Source: Flavobacterium xueshanense (GTDB lineage Bacteria; Bacteroidota; Bacteroidia; Flavobacteriales; Flavobacteriaceae). From it: 64,000 nucleotides of DNA. Made by a program: the position numbers and the translations under genes. Below the pieces are notes generated by a model, which worked only from the letters and a program-made list of their open reading frames with translations, did not search any database and was not told the DNA's origin. Of the stretch, positions 8,295-16,658 are shown in pieces. The DNA lies in the NCBI RefSeq assembly GCF_900112975.1, contig NZ_FONQ01000001.1, forward strand, positions 62,001-126,000, written 5' to 3'. Position 1 is the first letter of the stretch. Each line of letters starts with the position of its first letter.

Positions 8295-8849
8295 ATGAAA
8301 AAATCAATTCAATTAGTAGCTGCCGTTTGTGTCTTAACCCTTTTTGGCTGCAAACAAAATAGTGAAGCGTCCCCTGAAACAACAACAGAAAACACAGTAA
8401 CCCAAGGTCTTGGACAGTCTGCCGTGGTTGACGAAGATTCCAGTCCAAACATTGTTCAGACAGCCTCCGGAAGCAAAGATCACTCAACTCTTGTAGCTGC
8501 AGTAAAAGCAGCAGGATTAGTGGATGTATTGAGCAATGCCGGGCCATTTACCGTTTTTGCACCAACAAATGCTGCTTTTGATAAACTCCCAAAGGGAACT
8601 GTTGAAGGATTATTGAAACCCGAGAAAAAAGATGATTTGAAAAACATATTAGAATACCACACATATGTTGGAAATTTAAAAACCGAATACATGCAAGATG
8701 GGCAGGAATATGAACAAGTAAATGCCGGAAAAATAAAAATCACCAAAGTAGGTGATAAAGTATTTGTAAACGGCTCAGAAATAATCACTTCTATCTCAAC
8801 ATCAAACGGAATTATACACGTGATAAATGATGTTTTACTTCCAAAATAA
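8295..8849 (+). CDS. fasciclin (FAS1) domain lipoprotein
   Basis: The 184-residue protein has a lipoprotein signal (lipobox LFGC, C19), a Ser/Thr-rich linker and one FAS1 domain from about residue 58. The domain shows the H1 motif (T-V-F-A-P-T-N-A-A-F-D-K-L) and an H2-like end (N-G-I-I-H-V-I-N-D-V-L-L-P). FAS1 proteins mediate adhesion or periplasmic protein contacts and often occur in Bacteroidota denitrification loci. It is the last gene of the plus-strand unit and is followed by a strong terminator. Confidence 0.9.
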   Translation: MKKSIQLVAAVCVLTLFGCKQNSEASPETTTENTVTQGLGQSAVVDEDSSPNIVQTASGSKDHSTLVAAVKAAGLVDVLSNAGPFTVFAPTNAAFDKLPKGTVEGLLKPEKKDDLKNILEYHTYVGNLKTEYMQDGQEYEQVNAGKIKITKVGDKVFVNGSEIITSISTSNGIIHVINDVLLPK

Positions 8850-8875
8850 TATTGTTAATTCATTTTGCCCGGTTG

Positions 8876-8910
8876 AAAAAAGCGTAAACTAAAATAGTTT
8901 ACGCTTTTTT
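8876..8910. terminator. bidirectional terminator between convergent genes
   Basis: Arms of 15 bases (8876-8890 and 8896-8910) pair perfectly around a five-base loop, with A and T runs at the ends. It serves both the fasciclin gene and the nos operon tail. Confidence 0.9.
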
Positions 8911-9290
8911 TATGATTTTGAACCTATTGTTTTGTACATCAATACTGCCGAAATATTCATGGCTCTTTGTTTGATTTCTTCTGCTTTTTCTCCTGTGTAT
9001 AATTCATCCACAGTTGCATTGAACAAGGCGTTCCAATGCTGGAAATGAGCTTCTTCCATTTCGCTTTTTTGATGTAACTCTTTGTGTTTGGTCATCGGAT
9101 TTCCTGCGTAATTCCCATTCGAAAACATAATATTTTCCCAGAAATCATACATTTTAGGCAAGTGATCTTCCCAATTCACCTTGGCTACATCAGTAAAAAA
9201 ATAACCGATTTTAGCATCTGTTTTTATTTTACCATAAAAAGTGTTTATCAGTTTCTCAATGTCATTTCTATTTTTTAAATCTGTTTTCAT
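8910..9290 (-). CDS. group III truncated hemoglobin
   Basis: The 126-residue globin aligns with group III truncated hemoglobins: F-Y-G-K-I near the B helix, F-F-T-D, W-E-D-H-L-P-K-M-Y-D-F-W, and the proximal histidine H82 in A-H-F-Q-H-W. Members bind O2 or NO and are linked to NO or peroxide chemistry. Here it is the last gene of the nos operon, directly after the cupin gene (12 bp gap), which supports a role against NO or in oxygen protection. That role is an inference. A second, different copy occurs at 36777. Confidence 0.9.
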   Translation of the reverse strand: MKTDLKNRNDIEKLINTFYGKIKTDAKIGYFFTDVAKVNWEDHLPKMYDFWENIMFSNGNYAGNPMTKHKELHQKSEMEEAHFQHWNALFNATVDELYTGEKAEEIKQRAMNISAVLMYKTIGSKS

Positions 9291-9302
9291 TTCTAGATTT
9301 TT

Positions 9303-9596
9303 TTAGCCTTTAAACAATAAACACAAGCTGTCTTCCAATGCTTCTACGGAATGCAAAACTGCTACCGGAATTTCTTGTTCGTCATACAGAAAGAGTTCTT
9401 TTTGTTGGTTCTCCTCTTTATAAATCACATTCCCTTTTATCACTAATAATTTAGCTGAAACATCCGTTTTATGCTCCTTAAGAATCATTCCTTTTTTAAA
9501 AGCAATTACCAGTACTTTACTGCAAGAAGTATTTTGAACCACTTGCGCCACTGGATTAGCAGCATTTTCTAGTTTTTGAAGTATCTCTTTAAACAT
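9303..9596 (-). CDS. small cupin-like protein
   Basis: A 97-residue protein with a short beta-barrel (cupin-like) pattern: M-I-L-K-E-H-K-T (H42 region), L-L-V-I-K-G-N-V-I-Y and a later V-A-V-L-H-S-V-E. Both His positions suit a single metal-binding cupin motif set. The start overlaps the nosY stop by one base, so it is translated with the operon. Cupins of this size occur in Bacteroidota nitrogen-oxide clusters without a firm function. A metal-binding or sensing role is speculative. Confidence 0.65.
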   Translation of the reverse strand: MFKEILQKLENAANPVAQVVQNTSCSKVLVIAFKKGMILKEHKTDVSAKLLVIKGNVIYKEENQQKELFLYDEQEIPVAVLHSVEALEDSLCLLFKG

Positions 9597-10363
9597 TATA
9601 AATCTTTGTTTTTAAATTTGATTAATGAAATGAAAAATGGGATAATAATCCACAAACACAACAACGAGAAAGAAAGCAGCAATCCCAAAGAAGTCCCGAA
9701 AAAATCTTTAAAAATTGCTCCGGTGTACCCCATCATCGCCGAAACATCCAGATGCAACAGGATTTGAATTCGGGCTAAATCTATTGGGCTGAACGCCGTA
9801 ACAACAATCATTGCTTTCTCGATTGGATAATCCGAAAATTGAAATAACAAATACAAAATTAATCCATCAAAAAGCAGTGCAAAATACAACCAACCCATGA
9901 TGGCAATCCCTATCCCTTTTGCTTTGTCTCTGGTCAATATCGAACTTAAAAACGCCAAAGCCACGAAGACTAACGTAATCAAACAACCTATGACGAGCAT
10001 CATAATGCCTACGCTATCCGGCGCATTGATTAAAAGCGGAATTCCGGCACCAATAAAAAAGGCTAAAACCATTGCTAACGAAAGTCCGAGAAATAAACTC
10101 AACCAAATTTTCTTGCGCTTGATGGGTTGGCTTAACAAAAGCTCAATAAACTCCGTACTATTGTACAAATAAATCGTCGCAAAAAGAATAGAAACCAGCG
10201 GAACCGTGAATAAAATTATATTCAAAATAGTAAGCAATCCTTTAGCAGAATTATCTTCAAGCCCGAATGAACTCCATGAAAGAATAGCTAAAATAAGGGT
10301 ATACGCAAGTATAATCTTGTTCTTCAGAATGTCTAGAAAAATGATTTTAATGATTCTGTTCAT
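9596..10363 (-). CDS. nosY: NosY-type ABC transporter permease
   Basis: The 255-residue integral membrane protein has six predicted hydrophobic segments and the ABC-2 pattern (S-T-E-F-I-E-L-L-L-S-Q-P-I near residue 70). In nos systems NosY forms a complex with NosF and NosD that powers maturation of the CuZ site of NosZ. The gene overlaps nosF by 17 bases, so the two are coupled. The name is supported by position as much as by sequence. Confidence 0.9.
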   Translation of the reverse strand: MNRIIKIIFLDILKNKIILAYTLILAILSWSSFGLEDNSAKGLLTILNIILFTVPLVSILFATIYLYNSTEFIELLLSQPIKRKKIWLSLFLGLSLAMVLAFFIGAGIPLLINAPDSVGIMMLVIGCLITLVFVALAFLSSILTRDKAKGIGIAIMGWLYFALLFDGLILYLLFQFSDYPIEKAMIVVTAFSPIDLARIQILLHLDVSAMMGYTGAIFKDFFGTSLGLLLSFSLLCLWIIIPFFISLIKFKNKDL

Positions 10364-11069
10364 TGCTTTTGTTTTTTAAGATTTTAGCAATTGCTTTGGA
10401 TATTTTTTGTTCGTTTGTTGATTCCAATAAATCCGCGATAGTTTGATGAAAATGTACTGTTCCGTCTTGCATGTAAATAATTTGCGTAATCAAATCATCC
10501 AGTTCGCTCAAAAGATGGGAAGTAATCAAGATGAGTTTTCCCTTTTCTTTTTCTTTTATAATTTTTTCTTTCAATATTTCGGAAGCCAATGGATCTAATC
10601 CAGCAGTTGGTTCGTCTAAAATCAACACCTCAGGATTAAACAAAAAAGCCAATGTTGCACTTACTTTTTGCGTTGTTCCGCCCGAAAGTGTCCGCATTTG
10701 TTTGTCGACTATTTTTTCGAGTTCAAATGCCTTGACTAAATCCTCATCCAAAACCTGATCCGAATTTCGAATTTTTTTTATCATTTCGATGATTTGCCCT
10801 ACCGTCATATAATCCGGATAACGACCTATTTGCGGCATGTATCCTATTTGTTCCCGATATTTAAATTCCTTTAAAATTGATTTTTTATTAAATAAAATAT
10901 CGCCTTTAGAAGGAATAACCATTCCCAAAATACTTTTTATCAAAGTCGTTTTTCCACAGCCATTTGGACCAATTAAAGCAATGCATTCTCCTTTTTTAAA
11001 AGAGAGATTGATATCATTTAAAACCTCTAATTTTCCGAATTTTTTATATATATTTTTTATTTCAATCAT
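10347..11069 (-). CDS. nosF: NosF-type ABC transporter ATP-binding protein
   Basis: The 240-residue ATPase shows a Walker A motif (G34-P-N-G-C-G-K-T-T42), a Q-loop (Y-M-P-Q-I-G), an ABC signature (L-S-G-G-T-T-Q-K) and a Walker B motif (L-I-L-D-E-P). The H-loop is in T-S-H-L. It begins four bases inside the nosD stop region and its 3' end overlaps nosY. With NosD and NosY it would drive assembly of NosZ copper sites, as known for NosDFY. Confidence 0.95.
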   Translation of the reverse strand: MIEIKNIYKKFGKLEVLNDINLSFKKGECIALIGPNGCGKTTLIKSILGMVIPSKGDILFNKKSILKEFKYREQIGYMPQIGRYPDYMTVGQIIEMIKKIRNSDQVLDEDLVKAFELEKIVDKQMRTLSGGTTQKVSATLAFLFNPEVLILDEPTAGLDPLASEILKEKIIKEKEKGKLILITSHLLSELDDLITQIIYMQDGTVHFHQTIADLLESTNEQKISKAIAKILKNKSNEQNH

Positions 11070-12295
11070 AATGGTAAAGAGTGCATTAATGGCGAATTGT
11101 CAATGAAATTATCCGGGGTTATGCTGGGCAACACTTTTTCGGATTTATCCAAAAGTGTGATCATGAAACTCCGGAACAACAACATCGCCGAGGGATTATT
11201 TTCAACTAAAACCGCAAATAAACTCAACGGATGATACGGCACATCACCGACACCATTTTTGTCTAAATCGTATCCTTCGTATTTATCCCAATAATTGGTA
11301 TCGAACTTGTTTAAAACTAAACTACCGTTAGTTCCCATATCAAAAGTATTCCCAATAAAATTATTATTCACGATTTCATTGTCTACGCAACTGGCCTGGA
11401 TTTTCATTGCCCATCCATTGGCTTCAAATACATTTTTTTCAACCCGAATCCGATTGGTTCCTTCCATGTGAATTCCAGAAGTGTTTTTAGAAAATTTATT
11501 TCCAATTATATGACTGTCCGTGATTTCCTTAAGGAATAATCCATAAGCGCCATCGCCCCAATTTTCTTCGAAATAATTATTGAACATCTTGACATTTTTG
11601 GTAAACATTACCGCAACGCCCGCACCGTTATTCTTGAAAATGTTGGTAATATACGCGTCGTCATTAGAGAACATAAAATGCAAGCCATACCGAATATTGT
11701 TTGTTGAAATATTCCTCCAGATAATGGAATTGGTAACAAATTCAAAATAAATCCCATCCCGATGACCGGAAATGGTGTTGGCGATAATTTGGAGATTCTC
11801 ACTTTTCCAACAATGAATTCCGTTACCTATTTGCTGTTCTTCTTTGCCGTACGCTACAATTATATTGTTTTTTATCAGGCAATTTTTACCATTTTGGATA
11901 TAAATTCCAAAAAAATTATCGTCCAAAATATTATTTTGAATAACAACATGATTTTTATTGTACACTTTAATTGCGCAGGGATCTTCGAGTGAGGCATACC
12001 CTGATTTTATCACTTTGAAACCTTGCACAACCACACTATCTGCTTTAATGGAAAGTACTTCATACTTTTTTTGTCCATCTAAAACCGGATATCCTTTACC
12101 CAGAAAAACGATTCTTTTGTCAATAACAATATTGCCTTCTCGATACACACCTTTATGCACTAAAATCGTGTCACCTATTTTAGCCAGACTAATGGCTATT
12201 TTTATTGATTTTATCGGTTTATTAGCGCCAACTTCAATCACATTAGCATGGAGGAATGAAGAAAAAAACAGAAATATATAGAGGAGTTTTTTCAT
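11066..12295 (-). CDS. nosD: NosD periplasmic copper-site maturation protein
   Basis: The 409-residue protein has a signal peptide (MKKLLYIFLFFSSFLHA) and a right-handed beta-helix with repeated N-N/I-I-x-N rungs (about 60-340), the CASH/NosD fold. NosD is the periplasmic partner of the NosFY transporter and is needed to build the CuZ centre. It overlaps nosF by four bases. An inverted repeat at 12324-12350 precedes it, between nosL and nosD. Confidence 0.95.
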   Translation of the reverse strand: MKKLLYIFLFFSSFLHANVIEVGANKPIKSIKIAISLAKIGDTILVHKGVYREGNIVIDKRIVFLGKGYPVLDGQKKYEVLSIKADSVVVQGFKVIKSGYASLEDPCAIKVYNKNHVVIQNNILDDNFFGIYIQNGKNCLIKNNIIVAYGKEEQQIGNGIHCWKSENLQIIANTISGHRDGIYFEFVTNSIIWRNISTNNIRYGLHFMFSNDDAYITNIFKNNGAGVAVMFTKNVKMFNNYFEENWGDGAYGLFLKEITDSHIIGNKFSKNTSGIHMEGTNRIRVEKNVFEANGWAMKIQASCVDNEIVNNNFIGNTFDMGTNGSLVLNKFDTNYWDKYEGYDLDKNGVGDVPYHPLSLFAVLVENNPSAMLLFRSFMITLLDKSEKVLPSITPDNFIDNSPLMHSLPL

Positions 12296-12323
12296 TATTT
12301 TTAAAATTAAACCATCTGAATTT

Positions 12324-12350
12324 AATTAAGAAGACACACTGTTCTTAATT
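12324..12350. repeat. inverted repeat between nosL and nosD
   Basis: AATTAAGAA (12324-12332) and TTCTTAATT (12342-12350) are perfect inverted copies nine bases apart. The stem has few G-C pairs, so it is a weak hairpin. A protein-binding site is as likely as an RNA structure. Confidence 0.4.
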
Positions 12351-12376
12351 CTTTACTGATTTAAAAAACGACTGGT

Positions 12377-13393
12377 TTATTTTGCAATTACAGCTTCCCA
12401 AGTAACTTGTTTAGCTTTTAATTTTATTCCAAATTCCTTTGCTTCATTTTCAGAAGAAAAAGCAATAACTCCGCCTCTCATTGGACTTTGAATCCTTCCT
12501 CCGGAAAGGAAAAAAGCGGTTTTAACAGGAATCAAAACATTATCTTGGGTATAATTATTCACATAATGAGCGGTCATTTTTGTGTTGGAATTTTCTTTTT
12601 TATATTGTATCATACACATGATATCGTCAAATTTGAAAACTCTGCCTTTTTCAGTAATCACTTCTGCCGCATATTTACCATCGGCGATAGTCATTTTACA
12701 AAAATCGCATGTATCAACGTTCAATTTAATAGGAACCACTTCCGTTTTGGCACAGGAAAAAAAAGAAAAAGATAAAAAGATTAACAAAGCTGCCGTTGTA
12801 TTTGATTTTTTGAATTTCTGCAACAGATTAGCCTCTTTTATAACCAGTAAAAACAATAAAAAACCCGAAACAATTAACATCCACCCTCCAATATCCGGAA
12901 TAGAATACGCTCCAAAATTCAAGAGTTGTTTATATCCTAGTAATGGCGGCTGATACGACATTCCCGGTACTTGAATTGCAGCATTCGGATCCAGATTATG
13001 GCCGTATTCATAGTTCCATCGGTAAAAATCGACTCCTGCTAATATTCCAAAAAGAATAAATGAAATGAACAAAGCATAAAGTCCTTTTTTCTTCGCAATT
13101 ATCGCAACTGCCAAAGCACAAAATGCAAAAAAACCAATGATATAAGGCAATACGGTAAACTCTATAAAATCTTCTTTGTGCAGGGTTTTCATGCCAATGT
13201 AATGGTTCAATCCATTAATAATCTCGACATCTCCACCAATTTTATCAGCATGCAACTGTAATACTAAACCTTCGGGATATTGAGGAGCTGACAATTCAAT
13301 TCTCCACATGGGAACAAAAACAGATGACACTAATAGCACCATCACCAACAAAAGCATCACTTTTGAAAGCGTTGAAATTTTTGGATTATTCAT
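12377..13393 (-). CDS. nosL: NosL copper chaperone fused to an N-terminal membrane domain
   Basis: The 338-residue protein has four hydrophobic segments in residues 10-190 (about 12-30, 80-100, 105-120 and 168-188) and a further one at 199-214. The last ends in F-F-S-C, a lipobox-like C214. The C-terminal part (215-338) is NosL-like, with C229-D-F-C232-K-M234 as the probable Cu(I) site and D-D-I-M-C around 256-260. NosL delivers copper to NosZ. Classical NosL is a lipoprotein of about 180 residues, so the amino-terminal membrane part is additional and the lipobox now lies inside the chain. A terminator hairpin stands between it and nosZ. Confidence 0.88.
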   Translation of the reverse strand: MNNPKISTLSKVMLLLVMVLLVSSVFVPMWRIELSAPQYPEGLVLQLHADKIGGDVEIINGLNHYIGMKTLHKEDFIEFTVLPYIIGFFAFCALAVAIIAKKKGLYALFISFILFGILAGVDFYRWNYEYGHNLDPNAAIQVPGMSYQPPLLGYKQLLNFGAYSIPDIGGWMLIVSGFLLFLLVIKEANLLQKFKKSNTTAALLIFLSFSFFSCAKTEVVPIKLNVDTCDFCKMTIADGKYAAEVITEKGRVFKFDDIMCMIQYKKENSNTKMTAHYVNNYTQDNVLIPVKTAFFLSGGRIQSPMRGGVIAFSSENEAKEFGIKLKAKQVTWEAVIAK

Positions 13394-13410
13394 GATTTTT
13401 TTATTAAAAA

Positions 13411-13438
13411 AGGGAACAAACTAAATAATTTGTTCCCT
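13411..13438 (-). terminator. terminator between nosZ and nosL
   Basis: Perfect ten-base arms (13411-13420 and 13429-13438, AGGGAACAAA/TTTGTTCCCT) surround an eight-base loop. A T run follows on the minus strand. The nosL ATG is at 13393. This would let nosZ be made in excess over downstream genes. Confidence 0.8.
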
Positions 13439-13457
13439 CTTGAATTTAAAGTGATTT

Positions 13458-15431
13458 TTATTTAGCCGGCATATTTGTTCCTAAGCTAAACGTTAGGGGA
13501 ACACTACTTCCCGCTGGAGAAACTCTTAGATATCCTGACATTTCCTGATGCAGCGCACTACAAAAATCAGTACAATAGAAAGGAAACATTCCTACTTTTT
13601 TTGGTATCCATTTCAAAGTGGATGTTTCTCCGGGCATAATTAACAACTCGGCATTATCAGCACCTTTTATAGCAAATCCATGGGGTACATCCCAATCTTG
13701 TTCTAAATTAGTGACATGGAAATACACCTCATCACCTACTTTTACTCCTTCGATATTATCAGAAGCGAAATGAGAACGTATGGAAGTCATGTAGACATGA
13801 ACTTGGTTTCCTTTTCTGATTACTTTAGCCTCTTTTTCTCCTTTGGCAACATAAGGGTGATTGTTTTCTTCGATTTTATAAAATTTCAACTGACCATTGT
13901 TTCTGATCAAATCAGCGGGAGCAGATTGTGCGTAATGTGGTTCTCCAATAGTAGGATAATCCAACAAAAGTTTCATTTTATCTCCACTGATATCAAATAA
14001 CTGTGCTGCTTGTGCCAATTCCGGTCCTGTTGGTAAGTATCTGTCTTTGGTGATTTTATTGTAAACGACCATGTATTTACCAAATGGTTTTCTACTGTCT
14101 CCACCAGGAATTGAAAGGTGTCCAGGAGAATAATAAACAGGCACTCTGTCTAAAATTTTCAATGTTTTAATGTCCCATTTCACCACTTCTGAAGAAACAA
14201 AGAAAGTAGTATAGGCATTTCCTTTTCCATCAAACTCAGTATGCAAGGGTCCTAAACCTGGTTTTTTAACTTCTCCGTACAAAGCTGCCTCATATTTGAT
14301 TACCGGAATACCTTCATAATCGCCATCAAATTGTTTTTTGGCAATAGCATTTTTCATTTTGTCAAAACTAAAGACAGGAATTAGAGCAGCTAGTTTTCCT
14401 GAACCTACGATGTATTCACCTGTTGGATCCACATCACATCCATGAGGTGATTTTGGACAAGGAATCAAGTAACAAATGTCTTTTAACATTTTAGAATCCA
14501 ATACTAATACTTCAGTTCTCATTTCAGATTTTGCAGTATGTGTTTTTTCATCCCATGTATTATGAGCATATTTAGCTTTTATTTTTTTACCTTTTCCTGC
14601 TTTGATGTACTCTTCAGCTTTTTTCCAGTTTACTGCCATAATAAAATCTTTGTCGTTTTTTGAGGCATTCACTTCCAGCAAAGTATTGGCTTGTTCTGAA
14701 TTGTAGCAAGAGAAGAAGAACCATCCGTGAGATTTGCCTTTACCAGCATGACTTAAATCCCAGTTCAAACCAGGAGTTTCAATTTGGAAAGCAATATCCA
14801 TCTGACCTTCCTTACCTACTTTTACAAAACTTAAATATCCTTTGAAGTTATCCTTGTATGTGTTTATGGGTACATCTCCGTTATCATTATCTGGCGGAAC
14901 GCTAAAACGAGTTCCAGCTACAACATATTCTGTATTTTCAGTGATAAATGGAGAGGAGTGGTTTCCTGCACTATTCGGCAATTCAATTATTTCAACTGTT
15001 TTGAAAGTTTTTAAATCAACACGAGCAATTCTTGGAGTATTATTGGCATTAGCAAAAATCCAACGACCATCCACTTCTCCTTTAGTTTGAGACATATTTA
15101 AATGATGCTGATCGTCCCAAGGCACATAACCATGAGAAGTATTCAACATTGGTTTTGTTTCTTCGCTGTATCCGTACCCACTTTGCGGATCTTGAGAAAA
15201 TATTGGAATTACTCTTAATAACCTTGCACTAGGCAGACCATAAACACTCATTTGTCCGCTAAAACCTCCTGAAACGAAATTATAGAATTCGTCATATTTT
15301 CCCGGAGCAACATACACTTTTTGAGCTGCGTCACCACCTACTGCATCCGCAGTATCTTTAGGTCTGCAAGAACCAAAAAATGCACTAACCAAAACTATGG
15401 CAAGACTTGATTTTATAAATATATTGTTCAT
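13458..15431 (-). CDS. nosZ: nitrous-oxide reductase, clade II type
   Basis: The 657-residue enzyme reduces N2O to N2. A Sec signal ends with a lipobox (F-F-G-S-C22) and no twin-arginine motif is present, as expected for clade II NosZ, here probably a lipoprotein. The seven histidines of the CuZ centre are visible: H109, H110, H158, H330, H397, H438 and H499. The C-terminal CuA domain has H584 and C620-T-D-F-C624-S-A-L-H628-Q-E-M631. All ligands are intact and length is normal. It lies 15 bases after the cytochrome c gene, its likely electron donor, and starts the nos block that follows. Confidence 0.99.
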   Translation of the reverse strand: MNNIFIKSSLAIVLVSAFFGSCRPKDTADAVGGDAAQKVYVAPGKYDEFYNFVSGGFSGQMSVYGLPSARLLRVIPIFSQDPQSGYGYSEETKPMLNTSHGYVPWDDQHHLNMSQTKGEVDGRWIFANANNTPRIARVDLKTFKTVEIIELPNSAGNHSSPFITENTEYVVAGTRFSVPPDNDNGDVPINTYKDNFKGYLSFVKVGKEGQMDIAFQIETPGLNWDLSHAGKGKSHGWFFFSCYNSEQANTLLEVNASKNDKDFIMAVNWKKAEEYIKAGKGKKIKAKYAHNTWDEKTHTAKSEMRTEVLVLDSKMLKDICYLIPCPKSPHGCDVDPTGEYIVGSGKLAALIPVFSFDKMKNAIAKKQFDGDYEGIPVIKYEAALYGEVKKPGLGPLHTEFDGKGNAYTTFFVSSEVVKWDIKTLKILDRVPVYYSPGHLSIPGGDSRKPFGKYMVVYNKITKDRYLPTGPELAQAAQLFDISGDKMKLLLDYPTIGEPHYAQSAPADLIRNNGQLKFYKIEENNHPYVAKGEKEAKVIRKGNQVHVYMTSIRSHFASDNIEGVKVGDEVYFHVTNLEQDWDVPHGFAIKGADNAELLIMPGETSTLKWIPKKVGMFPFYCTDFCSALHQEMSGYLRVSPAGSSVPLTFSLGTNMPAK

Positions 15432-15446
15432 TTTATTTAAATTAAA

Positions 15447-15935
15447 TTATTTTACACCGTCATTTTTACGCATAAACTCGAGTAAATTTCTTGCGTCAAT
15501 ATCCGTCAAGGCTTGATTTGGCATACGAACCAAACAAAGTTCCAGTTGCGCTTGAAGTGCCGGATCTTTATCAATCATTGGATCTGGATTGGTGATGAAA
15601 TTCATAATCCATTCTGGTTTTTGTCTTAAAGTAACGCCTTTCCATCCTGGACCTACTAATTTCTCATCGGTCAATTTATGGCAAGAAGAACATTTAACGG
15701 ATTGTATTTTTTCACCTTCGGCAGCCATCGCCTCATCCAATTTATCGCCTAAATCCACTGAAGTGTGTTTTCCGATACCTCTGTTTGGATCATACGCAAC
15801 AGCATCTGTTGGGTTTGTTGCTGATTCTTCAGATGGTGCGGCAGCATCTTTTGAAAAATCGTCATTAGTTTTGGTTTTATCACCACATGAAGTTAACATT
15901 ACGAATGCAACTACAAAAAAAGTTAATTTGTACAT
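15447..15935 (-). CDS. c-type cytochrome lipoprotein, likely electron donor to NosZ
   Basis: The ATG at 15935 is preferred over an upstream TTG because it starts a clear lipoprotein signal (MLTSC, C17). The 162-residue product has an acidic linker and one heme site, C82-S-S-C85-H86-K, with M138 (R-M-P-N) as the probable axial ligand. The G-P-G-W-K-G motif is typical of class I cytochromes. It is the first gene of the nos operon, 15 bases before nosZ. Electron transfer to CuA is inferred from this position. No nosR is present, as usual for clade II loci. Confidence 0.92.
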   Translation of the reverse strand: MYKLTFFVVAFVMLTSCGDKTKTNDDFSKDAAAPSEESATNPTDAVAYDPNRGIGKHTSVDLGDKLDEAMAAEGEKIQSVKCSSCHKLTDEKLVGPGWKGVTLRQKPEWIMNFITNPDPMIDKDPALQAQLELCLVRMPNQALTDIDARNLLEFMRKNDGVK

Positions 15936-15988
15936 AAATTTGTTTTTAGAATTGTTTAACAAATTTGCGATTAGATTAGCGCATTAAT

Positions 15989-16004
15989 TATGACTGGAAT
16001 CATA
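15989..16004. promoter_or_regulatory. CRP/FNR-like palindrome upstream of the nos operon
   Basis: TATGA-CTGGAA-TCATA has the TGTGA-N6-TCACA architecture with perfect five-base arms. It is 54 bp upstream of the cytochrome c ATG. A near-consensus -7 box (CAAATTTG on the minus strand, 15960-15967) would place it near -42, a class II activator position. The regulator at 6394 is the obvious candidate to bind. Confidence 0.5.
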
Positions 16005-16128
16005 CTTAATCAAGTATTTTTTTAATTTTTTACTTTTAATTAGACAACTAAACGATCAACTTTTGTTAACGATTAAACTTTATAAGCCTATCCTTGTCTT
16101 ATATCGATAAAACTTAAAACAATACAAA

Positions 16129-16593
16129 TTGAAAAAATTATTTATCGCTGCATTATTAGTTGTCGGAATGACAAGTTTTGCGCAAGAAAGAGAAGCAACT
16201 ACAGAAAGAGCTCAAATGGAGCAAATGACATTAGAGCAAAGAAACCAATTGCACTTGAAAAAGATGACTTTGGAATTAGATTTGAATGTTTCTCAGCAAA
16301 AAGAAATGAGTAAATTTATTGCTGAAGAAAGTGCTAAAAGAGAATCTAGAATGGCGGAGAGAAAAGCAACAAAAGATGTGAAAAAAAAACAGTTTACCGC
16401 TGACGAACGTTTTGCTAAGAAAAATCAAATGTTAGACGAGCAAATTGTGATGAAAGAAAGAATGAAAAAAATTCTTTCAGCGGACCAATACAAAAAATGG
16501 GAGGAAATCAAAGGGAAAAGACATCACGGAATAAAAAAAAGAATGGTGCACCATAAAGAAGGAAAACCAGCAAAAATGGAAGAGAAAAAATAA
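16129..16593 (+). CDS. secreted charged helical protein, Spy/CpxP-like
   Basis: The start is TTG, supported by the signal peptide that follows (MKKLFIAALLVVGMTSFAQ). The mature part (about 135 residues) is rich in Lys, Glu and Met and predicted helical, with repeats such as L-E-Q-R-N-Q-L and L-S-A-D-Q-Y-K-K-W-E-E. It resembles periplasmic Spy/CpxP-type proteins or DUF4890. The His/Met-rich tail (K-R-H-H-G, M-V-H-H-K) could bind metal. It is divergent from the nos operon. Function unknown. Confidence 0.65.
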   Translation: MKKLFIAALLVVGMTSFAQEREATTERAQMEQMTLEQRNQLHLKKMTLELDLNVSQQKEMSKFIAEESAKRESRMAERKATKDVKKKQFTADERFAKKNQMLDEQIVMKERMKKILSADQYKKWEEIKGKRHHGIKKRMVHHKEGKPAKMEEKK

Positions 16594-16623
16594 TCTGTCC
16601 ACTTAAAATATTTTATCTTATTT

Positions 16624-16657
16624 CATAAAAAAGCCCCAAATTTGGGGCTTTTTTATG
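16624..16657. terminator. bidirectional terminator
   Basis: A perfect 34-base palindrome (arms of 17 including AAGCCCCAAA) with A and T runs on either side. It lies between the Spy-like gene and the convergent hemL end. Confidence 0.9.
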
Positions 16658-16658
16658 T

